Origin: Anthoceros angustus
Taxonomy: Eukaryota > Streptophyta > Anthocerotopsida > Anthocerotales > Anthocerotaceae
Direction of reading: 5' to 3'
NCBI GenBank assembly: GCA_010909165.1
Contig: VJWM01000222.1
Coordinates: 1-64,000 of the forward strand
DNA: 64,000 bases
Shown here in pieces: positions 31,791 through 42,857 of this stretch. Below the pieces are notes generated by a model. That model saw only the letters and a list, made by a program, of their open reading frames with translations, was not told the origin of the DNA and ran no database searches. Position numbers and translations under genes: made by a program. Positions within the stretch are counted from its first letter, which is position 1. Each line of letters opens with the position of its first letter.

Positions 31791-33300
31791 CTAACCCGAC
31801 CGAATGAGCTCTTTGTAGGCTCACCGAGGTTTCAATGGACACGGTTTCAACCGGTTAGGAAGTCACGGCGATGAGGGCGCTCCGAGAACCGTGGTCGAAG
31901 CTGAGTGTGAAGCACAAGCGCTTTGTCCATGTATTGCTTACGCTCGTCTCCGTCAATACTTTGAACACCACCTTCTTGTAAGCATGTGCGCTTTGTTCCA
32001 CTTGGTTGTGTTCAAATACTTGTATTTGTTGACTGTAATTCATTGCTTACGCTCGCCTCCTCGTCTGCACTTGCGCTCGCCTCGCCAATACTAACACCAC
32101 CTTCTTGTCAAGCATGTGCGTGGCTTGGTCATCTCCTCTCAATACTTTGAACACCACCTTCTCAAGCATGTGCGCTTTGTTCCACTTGGTTGTGTTCAAA
32201 TCACTCACCATCCTTGTCGATACCTTGCACCACCTTGTCAAGCATGTGCGGCTTACGTCTCCGTCAATCTTGTCAAGCATGTGCAGCTTTGTTCCACTTG
32301 GTGTTCAAATACTTGTATTTGTTGACTCCGTAATTCCTTTGTTGACTGTAATTCCTTGCATTGCTTACGTCAATACTTTGAACACCACCTTCTTGTCGGA
32401 AGCATGTGCTTACGTCGCCCTCCTGTCATACTTTGAACACCACCTTCTCAAGCATGTGCGCTTTGTTCCACTTGGTTGTGTTCAAATACTTGTATTTGTT
32501 GACTGTAATTCCTTGCAGCTTTCATTGCCTCCCTTCTTGTAAGCAAAGTTAAGCTCGTCATACTTTGAACACCACCTTCTCAAGCATGCGCAGCTTTGTT
32601 CCACTTGGTTGTGTTCAAATACTTGTATTTGTTGACCGTAATTCCTTGCACCACCTTCTTGAGAAGCATGTGCGTGTAAAATCTCTGTCAATACTTTGAA
32701 CACCACCTTCTCAAGCATGTGCTTTGTTCCACTTGGTTGTGTTCAAATACTTGTATTGTTGACTGGTAATTCCTTTGTTGACTCCGTAATTCCTTGCATT
32801 GCTTACGCTCGTCTCCGTCAATACTTTGAACACCACCTTCTTGTCAAGCATATGCGGTGCTTCTCCATGTCAATACTTTGAACACCTTCTTGCCGGAAGC
32901 ATGTGCGGCTTTGTTCCACTTGGTTGTGTTCAAATACTTGTATTGTTGACTCCGTAATTTGAGCTTTCATTGCCTCCCCCTTCTTGTCGGAAGCATGTGC
33001 TTACGTTTCCTCTGTCAATACTTTGAACACCACCTTCTTGTCGGAAGCATGTGCGCTTTGTTCCACTTGGTTGTGTTCAAATACAATTGTTGACTCGTAA
33101 TTCCTTGCACTTTCATTGCCTCCCTTCTTGTCAAGCATGTGCTTCTACGTTAGTCTCTCAATACTTTGAACACCACCTTCTTTGGGCTGTGCGCTTTGTT
33201 CCACTTGGTTGTGTTCAAATACTTGTATTGTTGACTCGTAATTCCTTGCATTTCATTGCCTCCACCAAGGTGGGGGTTCGTTTAGCGTCCCGCATCTCCA
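31791..33300 (-). pseudogene. gag: gypsy2 copy 2 gag C-terminal region expanded by about 120 bp repeats
   Basis: 31850-31990 encodes TKRLCF and FDHGS on the minus strand, a zinc-knuckle remnant. 31940-33260 holds about ten units of TACTTTGAACACCACCTTCT / AAGCATGTGCGCTTTGTTCC / ACTTGGTTGTGTTCAAATAC / TTGACTGTAATTCCTTG, encoding QQIQVFEHNQVEQSA and KKVVFKVLTE. The number and order of sub-blocks vary between units. Confidence 0.65.
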
Positions 33301-33715
33301 CAGATGGTGGAGGGTGGGGGTTCGTTGTGACGTAGCTTTCATTGCCTCCACCAATTTAGTGAGCCGCATCTCCGTCAGATGGTGGAGGGTGGCGTTTAGG
33401 CGTCCGCCGCATCTCTCGTAGCCATCGATGAACTCGATTTTCTCTTACAAGGCGTGGCATATCGAGGTGTAGAAATCGGTCGCAATAATCTTGAATGGTA
33501 CCTTGTTGGGAGATAGTCCAAACTCTTGATATAGGTCCTTCCGATGGTTGATGGGTAGAATTGTTCTAGAAACTTGTCTATCAGGTCCATGAGTGGATGG
33601 GTTCCTCCATCCCGAGCTCCACCTCGTTCCCTCCGCCACCATCGATATGCACCTTGAGGGACATGGTGCAAAACTGAATTTTCGATGGTGGAGAAGCTAG
33701 ACATCAACCATAATT
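33301..33715 (-). pseudogene. gag: gypsy2 copy 2 gag N-terminal region and junction to copia unit
   Basis: The minus strand reads HHVPQG, GGTHPLMD, YPSTIGRTYIKSLDYLPTRY and HSRLL. I place it in gag by position only; the fold is not recognisable. At about 33690-33720 it passes into AGAAGCTAGACATAAAACAA of the copia unit with no LTR. Confidence 0.45.
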
Positions 33716-34870
33716 TTCGATGGTCGAGAAGCTAGACATAAAACAAATCCCAAAATTGGAATCTAGTGTAAATTGTCCCCAAATCCATAGTCCAGACTGA
33801 TCCGAGCACTCATACCGAGCCATAGTCCGTCTTAACTGCTGCAAAAGCTCATGGCGACGAATTCATAGTCCGCAATTTTAAGGGAGGTGTCAGCACTCAT
33901 AAAAGTCTGTGCATCCCCAGATATCTTCAAATACAAATCTTGGATTGGAATCTAGCGTAAATTGTCCCCAAATCCATAGTCCGTGACTCCACCAATTTAG
34001 TGAGCCGCATCTCCGTCAGATGGTGGAGGGTGGCGTTTAGGCGTCCGCCGCATCTCTCGTAGCCATCGATGAACTCGATTTTCTCTTACAAGGCGTGGCA
34101 TATCGAGGTAGAAATCAACAATAATCTTGAATGGTACCTTGTTGGGAGATAGTCCAAACTCTTGATATAGGTCCTTCCGATGGTTGATGGGTAGAATTGT
34201 TCTAAAGCTGTTACAAAGTCCATGAGTGGATGGGTTCCTCCATCCCGAGCTCCACTGCCCCTCTGCCACCATCGATATGCGTACCCTTGAGGGACATGGT
34301 GCAAAACTGAATTTTCGATAAGAAACCCAATAATCTTGAATGGTACCTTGTTGGGAGATAGTCCAAACTCTTGATATAGGTCCTTCCGATGGTTGATGGG
34401 TAGAATTGTTCTAAGCTATACATCCATGAGTGGATGGGTTCCTCCATCCCGAGCTCCACTGCCCCTCTGCCACCATCGAGTCTGCGTGCCTTAACATGGT
34501 GCAAAACCCAAAATGGTAGAAGCTAGACATAAAACAACCATAATTTTCGATGGTGGAGAAGCTAGACATAAAACAACCATAAAGCCCTCACAAAATTGGA
34601 ATCTAGCGTAAATTGTCCCCAAATCCATAGTCCGCACTCCACAACGTTGCAGCTTAAAGCTCATGGCGACAACGAATTCATAGTCCGCAGCTTAAGGAGG
34701 TGTCAAAGTACCGTGGTCACAAAGTCACAGATCCCTGATATCTTCAAATACAAATCTTGGATTGGAATCTAGCGTAAATTGTCCCCAAATCCATAGTCCG
34801 CCTCCCAACTGCAGCTTAAAGCTCATGGCGGCAATTCATAGTCCGCGCAAGGAGGTGTCAAAAGTGCGTG
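33716..34870. repeat. M4 scrambled block: copia leader and gypsy2 gag pieces alternating
   Basis: Order seen: copia GGAATCTAG / GTCCCCAAATCCATAG pieces (33740-33985), then gypsy2 gag again (33985-34320), then a shorter third gag copy (34325-34505), then the copia leader repeated near 34580, 34755 and 34860. The gag piece contains GGTACCTTGTTGGGAGATAG each time. This looks like repeated unequal exchange around the gag-copia junction. Confidence 0.7.
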
Positions 34871-35350
34871 GTCACAAAGTCACAGATCCCTGGATATCTT
34901 CAAATACAAATCTTGGTCCAAGTTGGCTTTTCAAGTCCTTCGAGGTCGAAAGTTAGTCCTTCCGAGGGGTCCGAAGGATCGCCTTTGCGACCATGGTACT
35001 TTGGTGGCTCTGCTCAAGCTTCTATGATGGCTATCCGCATGAGCTTTATTAAAAACTTCAATGCGTTAGGGGAGAGCCTCCTTATGCTCGAGGAGTGCCT
35101 TGTACTCTTAGTAGATGAGACTTTTGAGGCTTTGGCTCTGCAATGCGATTTCCCGATAGGTTGTTTCAACAATAAACCAAATCGAGCCCTCTTCTTGTTG
35201 GATGCCCGAGCACCATAGCTCCTACGACGCCGTCCTAGGGATTCACTGGATTTCATAGTGTAGCTTCATCCTTTGAGAGTACGACACATCTTTCCAAGCA
35301 AGCTTTCCCATAAAACCATGGAGATCCCCTACATATATATAGTGCCCAAG
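34871..35350 (-). pseudogene. pol: M4 copia RNase H-like region
   Basis: One frame (35014-35256) reads ASNKKRARFGLLLKQPIG and VSSTK; the KVE portion is damaged by loss of ACC near 35108. Single-copy SSTK block. Confidence 0.5.
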
Positions 35351-35611
35351 TCGATGGTCCCCAACGCCAACCTCCCCACCACCCTCGGCGCAAGACTACC
35401 TCACTTCTTGCACAACATAACCATAGAGCTTCCTCCATAAGGATAGGCCTCAACCAAAGTTGGGGCCCCTAGAACGCCAACCTCGCACCCCGGTGCCCCA
35501 CCACCCCAACAAACTTTACTCCACTTTCATTTCGCCAACCTCGCACTCATGGGGTATCTATTTTCTTTTTGGGAGGTTATTTTGTTATTATTTTTCCTTT
35601 GGGTTCGATTA

Positions 35612-36200
35612 GTCAAGTCTTAGACTCAAGCAAGATTCAAGTGTTGGTTTAAAACAAAATTGATTGAGTCTTAGACTCAAAGATTCATGTCCGCTTAGTT
35701 TAAAACCTAATTGATTGGAGTCTTAGACTCAAGCGCATTCAAGTGTCTCGCTTAGTTTAAAACAGATTGAAAATTGATTGGAATCTTAGACTCAAAGATT
35801 CAAGTGTCCGCTTAGTTTAAACCTAATTGATTGAGTCTTAGACTCAAGCGCATTCAAGTGTCCGCTTAGTTTAAAACCTAATTGATTGCTCACGCCAGCA
35901 AATGAAAGCTTTTGGTTTAAAACAAAACAACCATAATTTTCGATGGTGGGGCACCGGGGTGCGAGGTTGGCGATTTAGAGGCAAAAGAAAGCTCGCTGGG
36001 GTGGTGGGGCACCGCGAGGTTGGCGATTTAGAGGCAAAAGAAAGCTCGTAGGGTGGTGGGGCACTGTGGGTGCGAGGCTCGCAGATTAGAGGCAAAAGAA
36101 AGCTCATGAGTGGTGGGGCACCGTGGGTGCAAGGTTACAGATTTAAAGGCAAAAGCTCTGGGTGGTGGGGCACCAGTGAGGTTGGTATTTAGATCTTTCT
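35612..36200. repeat. M4 T-array and G-rich array
   Basis: Five T-units (35612-35900). The first G-unit (35930) is fused to AAAACAACCATAATTTTCGA from the gag junction region, an exchange seen only here. The G-array ends at about 36200. Confidence 0.8.
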
Positions 36201-36439
36201 TTGGGTTTATAGAAACCCTTTTAAAGTTTACGGGGTGGTGAGACCTTGAAGATCCGAGCAATTTCTTTGATTGTGTGTTTCTGGTGACAAGGCGTGATTT
36301 ACAAACCCCAATGAGCAAAATGGGTTGGCCACTAGATTTCGATCGCATTGGGGATCCTCGCTGTGGGCGCAGCGGATCTTGTCATTTTGAAGATCGCCAA
36401 GATCCGCCTTACCCATAGGTAATGCAATCACATCCTACT

Positions 36440-36657
36440 GTGAAGTTTGTGGAGATAGTCTTGTAGTTAGTTTCTCCCCATTCCGAGGGTGTAGCTACGA
36501 GTGAGCACCATCAAGGTTAAACTTTTCATAATCTCCTTGATGTATTTTTCGATGGAGAGTAATTGTGCCTGCATCCTGCTTCGCAAAATCAATACCAAGG
36601 CAAAATTGAAGGTCTCCTTGATTAGTCATCTCGAATTCGACGAGCATGTCCTTGACC
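36440..36657 (-). pseudogene. pol: M4 copia RT C-terminus, truncated
   Basis: RT remnant complete from the ATP block to FEM, then cut: CTTGACCGAGC at 36657 passes directly into ACCATAGCTCC of an RNase H-region copy. Confidence 0.7.
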
Positions 36658-37046
36658 GAGCACCATAGCTCCTCGTGATGGTCATCCTAGGGATTCACTG
36701 GATTTCATAGTGTAGCTTCATCCTTTGAGAGTACGACACATCTTTCCGAGCAAGCTTTCCCATAAAACCATGGAGATCCCTACATATATATAGTGCCCAA
36801 GTCGATCGGTCCCCAACGCCAACCTCCCCACCACCCTCGGTGCACTACCTCACTTCTTGCACAACATAACCATAGAGCTTCCTCCATAAGGATAGGCCTC
36901 AACTAAAGTTGGGGCCCCCTAGAACGCCAACCTCGCACCCCGGTGCCCCACCACCCCCAGAAACTTTACTCCACTTTCATTTGGTCGCCAACCTCGCACT
37001 CATGGGGTATCTATTTTCTTTTTGGGAGGTTATTTTGTTATTATTT
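36658..37046 (-). pseudogene. pol: M5 partial copia RNase H-side fragment
   Basis: Repeats only the part from GAGCACCATAGCTCC through GGGAGGTTATTTTGTTATTA. The SSTKVE motif and everything 3' of it on the minus strand are missing. Confidence 0.55.
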
Positions 37047-37085
37047 AGGCTTTCATAAAGCTCAAGCTGGTCTTACCAGCTTGAC
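37047..37085. other. Hairpin-forming filler at a deletion junction
   Basis: Two adjacent perfect inverted repeats: GCTTT-CAT-AAAGC (37049-37061) and CAAGCTGGT-CTT-ACCAGCTTG (37063-37083). The sequence is not found elsewhere in the window and replaces the T-array and three G-units that other macrosatellite units carry at this position. Confidence 0.7.
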
Positions 37086-37200
37086 TAGATTAGAGGCAAA
37101 AGAAAGCTCATGAGTGGTGGGGCACCAGTGAGGTTGGCGATTTAGAGGCAAAAGAAAGCTCCTTTGGGGTGGTGGGGCACCGGCAGAGGTTACAGTATTT
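37086..37200. repeat. M5 residual G-rich array (two units)
   Basis: Only the last two G-units remain, followed by the usual GATCTTTCTTTTGGGTTTAT tail. Confidence 0.8.
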
Positions 37201-37429
37201 AGATCTTTCTTTTGGGTTTATAGAAACCCTTTTAAAGTTTACTGTTGTGGTGAGACCTTGAAGATAAACAATTTTTGATTGTGTGTTTCCTTAAGTGGTG
37301 ACAAGGCGTGATTTACAAACTCAGCGCAAAATGGGTTTGCAGGTGCATTGGGGATCCTCGGTGCGGATCTTGTCATTTTGAAGGCTGCCGCATCGCCTTA
37401 CCCATAGGTAATGCAATCACATCCTACTT

Positions 37430-37745
37430 CTCGTGAAGTTTGTGGAGATAGTCTTGTAGTTAGTTTCTCCCCATTCTTGAGGTGTAGCTACGAGTGAGCA
37501 CCATCAAGGTTAAACTTTTCATAATCTCCTTGATGTATTTTTCGATGGAGTAATTGTGCCCGATCCTGATTAATCCCAATACCAAGGCAAAATTGAAGGT
37601 CTCCTTGATTAGTCATCTCAATTCACGGGGCATGTCCTTGACCGAGCTAGTGACATGATTGTTGCCATCACGGCCATTCATTTCGAGCACGACGGTGGAT
37701 CCGCCTAACATCCAAAACATGTAAGTCGAAACATTAGCAGCTGTC
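37430..37745 (-). pseudogene. pol: M5 copia RT C-terminus
   Basis: Standard arrangement with losses near 37565 that remove FAKQ. FEMTNQGDLQF is still partly readable. Confidence 0.65.
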
Positions 37746-38340
37746 TTGGTCAAGCGCACGATATGGGCTCAACCCATTCCTCACGTGATCGCCTTTCTCT
37801 TGTTGGGTATCGAGGAGGAGGAGCAACTCCCACTTCAGCAATGGGCTCAACCTCAACCGAAACATCAAGGTCGCAGATCAGAAACATGATCTTCTGAGTC
37901 GGATCTCGAAGATTGTAATGACTATTCGCCTTTCTCTTGTTGGGTATCGAGGAGGAGGAGCAACTCCCACTTCAGAATGGGCTCAACCTCAACCGAAACA
38001 TCAAGGTCGCGATCGAAACATGATCTCAACCTCAACCAAACATCAAGGTCGCAGATCGAAACATGATCTCAACCTCAACAAACATCAAGGTCGCAGATCG
38101 AAACATGATCTCAACCTCAACCAAACATCAAGGTCAAGAGATCGTAAACATGATCTTCCGAGTCGGATCTCAGAATGACTATTCACCATCTCCGAGTCAT
38201 GTGCATCGCTGAAGAGGAATGCCTCACCCTCATCAACACATGGTTCCCGAGATTGTGGGACCACATCATCCACCAAAAAATCGTTTGAGAAGGAACCTCT
38301 CCGTCCGGCTAATCGGATACTCATAAGGTACCGAGGTTGT
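37746..38340 (-). pseudogene. pol: M5 copia linker
   Basis: Two RYPTRERR regions and four 45 bp units (38000-38145). The N-terminal linker at 38155-38340 reads DDVVPQSREPCVDEG. Confidence 0.7.
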
Positions 38341-38479
38341 TGAATGTCACTGGGGAAGAGCTCGATGAAGATGATCTAGCACCGTGTGGATAATACAAAT
38401 TCAGACATGAGTATCGACCTTGGCGTTTGGATTACGGGAAGCATGCACTTATAGACAAGGTAATCTTCAAAGTGACCGG

Positions 38480-38763
38480 TCAAACAGCTTTGTAAGCCTT
38501 AGACTCTTGAATAGTCTAGAAAAATTAATGGTCGTGACTTGTCATCTAACTTCTGCTTTGGCTTCGTGTACATAGGCAAACCGGTGACCAAGACTCGAGG
38601 TGTAAAAAAGGAGACTAGAACCTTCACAATCCATGAAGAGTAGTCTAGAAAATTAATGGTGACTTGTCATCTAACTTCTTGCGTTTGGCTTCGTACATAG
38701 GCAAACGGTGACCAAGACTTTGAGGTGTAAAATCCACAAGGAGACTAGAACCTTCAGCTACAA
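38480..38763 (-). pseudogene. pol: M5 copia integrase C-terminus, two copies
   Basis: Two copies. The first lost the stretch around AAATCCACAAGG (reads GTAAAAAAGGAGAC at 38602), so the copies are not equally complete. Ends CCTTCAGCTACAATCC, then the A-array. Confidence 0.7.
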
Positions 38764-40830
38764 TCCAACCCAAAAGGAAAACAAAGAAACAAAATGACCT
38801 CCCAAAAAGAAGCTAGAAACAAAGCAATCAAAAACCTCACAAAATCAAGAGAGATTACCTTAAGCTACAACCCAACCCAAAAATAAAAATAACAAAGAAA
38901 CCCAACCCAAAAAAAAAATAACAAAGATAACCTCCATTTCTAGCAATCAAGAAACCTCACAAAACTCTAACGAGAGCGATTGGAGCCTTAAGCTACAACC
39001 CAATCAAAAACCTCACAAAATCAAGAGCGATTGAGCCTTAAGCTACAACCCAACCGAAAAATAACAAATAACAAAGATGACCTCCAAAAAAGAATAACCT
39101 CCACAAATAACATCCAAAAATAAAGAATAACCTCCACAAATAACACCTCAAAAAGAATAACCTCCACAAAACACCTCAAAAGAAAGAATAACCTCCACAA
39201 ATAACACCTCAAAGAATAACCTACAAATAACAAAGATGACCTCCAAAAAGAATAACCTCCACAAAAAAAAGAATTCCACAAATAACAAAGATGACCTCCA
39301 AAAAAGATAACCTCCATTTCTAGCAATCAAAAACCTCACAAAACTCAAGAGCGATTGGAGCCTTAAGCTACAACCCAACCCAAAAATAAAAATAACAAAG
39401 ATAACCTCCATTTCTAGCAATCAAAAACCTCACAAAACTCAAGAGCGATTGAGCCTTAAGCTACAACCCAACCCAAAAATAAAAATAACAAAGATAACCT
39501 CCAAAAACCTCACAAAACTCAAGAGCGATTGAGCCTTAAGCTACAACCCAACCCAAAAATAAAAATAACAAAGATAACCCATTTCTAGCAATCAAAAACC
39601 TCACAAAACTCAAGAGCGATTGGAGCCTTAAGCTACAACCCAACCCAAAAATAAAAATAACAAAGATGACCCAAAAAAAAAGAATAACCTCCATTTCGCA
39701 ATCAAAAACCTCACAAGAGCAATTGAGCCTGCTACAACCCAAAATAAGAGCGATTGAGCCTTAAGCTACAACCCAACCCAAAAATAAAAATAACAAAGAA
39801 ACCCAAAAAAAAAGAATAACCTCCATAGCAATCAAAAACCTCACAAAATTAAGAGCGATTGAGCCTTAAGCTACAACCCAACCCAAAATTGAGCCTAAGC
39901 TACAACCCAAAAATAAAAATAACAAAGATGACCCAAAAAAAAGAATAACCTCCATTTCTAGCAATCAAAAACCTCACAAAATTCAAGAGCGATTGAGCCT
40001 TAAGCTACAACCCAACCCAAAAATAAAGAATATCTTTGCCAACCCAAAAATAAAAAATAACAAAGATGACCCCAAAAAAAAAAGAATAACCTTCATTTCT
40101 AGCAATAAAAAAACCCTCACAAAATTCTGAATAGCGATTGGAGCCTTAAGCTACATCCAACCCAAAAATAAAAAAATAACAAAGATAATCTACAAAAAAA
40201 AGAAGCTAGAAACAAAACAACCATTTCTACCAATCAAAAACCTCACAAAATTGAATAGCGATTAAGCTACAACCCAACCCAAAAATAAAAATAACAAAGA
40301 TAATCTACAAAAATAAAAATAACACAAAAATAAAAATAACAAAGATAATCTCAAAAAAGAAACAAAACAAAAATTTCTACCAATCAAAAACCCTCAAATT
40401 CATAGCGATTGAGTCTTAAGCTACAACCCAACCAAAAATAAAAATAACAAAGATAATCTACAAAAATAAAAAAAGATAATCTACGCTAGAAACAAAACAA
40501 CCATAAAGCCCTCACAAAATTGGAATCTAGCGTAAATTGTCCCCAAATCCATAGGAAAGCTCTCCAACCGACTTAAAGCTCATGGCATTTAACGAACCCA
40601 AAAATAAAGAATAACAAAGATAACCTCCAAAAAGAGAAGCTAGACATAAAACAACCATAAAGCCCTCACAAAATTGGAATCTAGCGTAAATTGTCCCCAA
40701 ATCCATAGTCCACTCAAACCGGTAAAGCTCATACAATTCATAGTCCGGAATCTAGTGTAAATTGTCCCCAAATCCATAGTCCGCGACAACTGTTGCAACA
40801 AAGCTCATGGCGACATAATTCATAGTCCGC
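38764..40830. repeat. M6 A-array, the longest
   Basis: About 2 kb. It includes a local sub-array at 39060-39300 where only ATAACCTCCACAAATAACA is repeated, and another at 40300-40480 of AAAAATAACAAAGATAATC. The GGAATCTAGCG leader unit is present at 40520, 40675 and 40745. Confidence 0.8.
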
Positions 40831-41340
40831 TTTTAAGGGAGGGTGTCAAAGCACCGTGGTCACAAAGTCACAGATCCCTGGATATCTTCAAATACAAATC
40901 TTGGTCCAAGCTGGCTTTTCAAGTCCTTCGAGGTCGAGCAAGTTAGTCCTTCCGGTGGGGTCCAAGGATCCAACTTTGCGACCATGGTACTTTGGTGGCG
41001 CCTGCCTCAAGCTTCGCCTATGACCCATATCCGCATGAGCTTTATTAAAAGCTTCAATGCGTTGTCGAGAGCCTTCCTATGCTGCGAGGAGTGCCTTGTA
41101 CTCTACCTTAGTAGATGAGACTGCGAGGCTTTGGCTCTGCAAGAATGCGATTTCCGATAGGTTGTTTCAACAATAAACCAACCAGCCCTCTTCTTGTTGG
41201 ATGCCCCAGAGCACCATAGCTCCTACGACGTGTCGTCCTAGGGATTCACCGGATTTCATAGTGTAGCTTCATCCTTTGAGAGTACACACATCTTCCAAGC
41301 AAGCTTTCCCATAAAACCATGGAGATCCCTACATATATAT
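40831..41340 (-). pseudogene. pol: M6 copia RNase H-like region
   Basis: Single-copy SSTKVE block at 41098-41119, unlike the triplicated block of M7-M9. Frames are broken before and after. Confidence 0.5.
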
Positions 41341-41471
41341 AGTGCCCAAGTCGATCGGGGTCCCCAAACGCCAACCTCCCCACCACCCTCAAGACTACCT
41401 CACTTGCTCTTGGCGATAACCATAGAGCTTCCTCCATAAGGATAGGCCTCAACCAGTTGGGGCCCCCCTAG

Positions 41472-42305
41472 AACGCCAACCTCGCACCCCTGGTGCCCCA
41501 CCACCCCCAGCGTAAACTTTTACTCCACTTTCATTTCGGTCGCCAACCTCGCACTCATGGGGTATCTATTTTCTTTTTTTGGGAGGTTATTTTTGTTATT
41601 ATTTTTTCATTTTGGGTTCAATTGTAGCTGAAGTCTTAGACTCAAGCAGCATTCAAGTGTTTGCTTGGTTTAAAACAAAATTGATTGGAGTCTTAGACTC
41701 AAGCAGCATTCAAGTGTCTGCTTAGTTTAAAACCTAATTGATTGGAGTCTTAGACTCAAGCATTCAAGTGTCCGCTTAGTTTAAAATGTAATTGAAAATT
41801 GATTGGAGTCTTAGACTCAAGCAGCATTCAAGTGTCTTAGTTTAAAACCTAATTGATTGGAGTCTTAGACTCAAGCGGCATTCAAGTGTCTCGCTTAGTT
41901 TAAAAGAATTGATTGCTCACGCTAGCAAATGAAAGCTTTTGGTTTATGGAAACCCTTCTAAAGTTATCTGGGATGGTGGGGCACTGTGGTGCGAGGTTGG
42001 CGGTATTTAGAGGCAAAAGAAAGCTCGCTCGTGGTGGTGGGGCACCAGGGTGCGAGGTTGGCGGTATTTAGACGCAAAAGAAAGCTCGCAGGGGGTGGTG
42101 GGGCACCAGGGGTGCGAGGCTCGCAGTATTTAGAGGCAAAAGAAAGCTCGCTGGGAGTGGTGGGGCACCAGGGGTGCAAGGTTGGCGGTATTTAAAGGCA
42201 AAAGAAAGCTCGCTGGGGGTGGTGGGGCACCAGCGGTGCGAGGTTGGCGGTATTTAGATCTTTCTTTTGGGTTTATAGAAACCCTTTTAAAGTTTACGCT
42301 GGGGG
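41472..42305. repeat. M6 inverted-repeat pair enclosing T-array and G-rich array
   Basis: Left arm 41472-41520 (CCAACCTCGCACCCCTGGTG then CCCCACCACCCCCAGCG). T-array of five units 41630-41925. G-array of five units 41972-42258, the least eroded in the window. Right arm within 42211-42305 is the reverse complement of the left arm over nearly 40 bases (GCTGGGGGTGGTGGGGCACC and on). The arms could pair across about 690 bases. Confidence 0.8.
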
Positions 42306-42499
42306 TGGTGAGACCTTGAAGATCTGAGCAATTTTGCTGATTGTGTGTTTCCTTCGTGGTGACAAGGCGTGATTTACAAACTCCCAGCGAGCGCAAAATG
42401 GGTTGGCCACGAGATTTCGATCGCATTGGGGATCCTCGGGCGCGGCCGGATCTTGTCATTTTGAAGATCGCCGATCTACCCATAGGTAATGCAATCACA

Positions 42500-42851
42500 T
42501 CCTACTTCTCGTGTGAAGTTTGTGGAGATAGTCTTGTAGTTAGTTTCTCCCCATTCGAGGGTGTAGCTACGGAGTGAGCACCATCAAGGTTAAACTTTTC
42601 ATAATCTCCTTGATGTATTTTTTCCGATGGAGAGTAATTGTGCCCATCCTGCTTCGCAAAATCAATACCAAGGCAAAATTGAAGGTCTCCTTGATTAGTC
42701 ATCTCAATTCTCGACGGAGCATGTCCTTGACCCGAGCTAGTCGACGCCTGCTTGCCATCACGGCCATTCGTGGCTTGAGTACGACGGTGGATCCGGCCTA
42801 ACATCCAAACATGTAAGTCTCGAAACATTAGCACTGTCTTGAGTCAAGCAC
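42500..42851 (-). pseudogene. pol: M6 copia RT C-terminus
   Basis: A 110-codon minus frame (42502-42834) includes IEMTNQGDLQFCLGIDFAKQ. The start of the frame is the WMLG linker text shared by all units. Confidence 0.7.
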
Positions 42852-42857
42852 GATATG

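Larger units (their letters stand above)
26809..33715 (-). mobile_element. gypsy2 copy 2: most complete copy, gag to 3' LTR
   Basis: Contains 3' LTR, PPT, integrase C-terminus, integrase, RNase H, RT, protease and a repeat-rich gag, but no recognisable 5' LTR or PBS: gag runs directly into the copia unit's AGAAGCTAGACATAAAACAA sequence near 33715. The left junction equals that of copy 1; the right junction equals that of copy 3. Confidence 0.7.
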
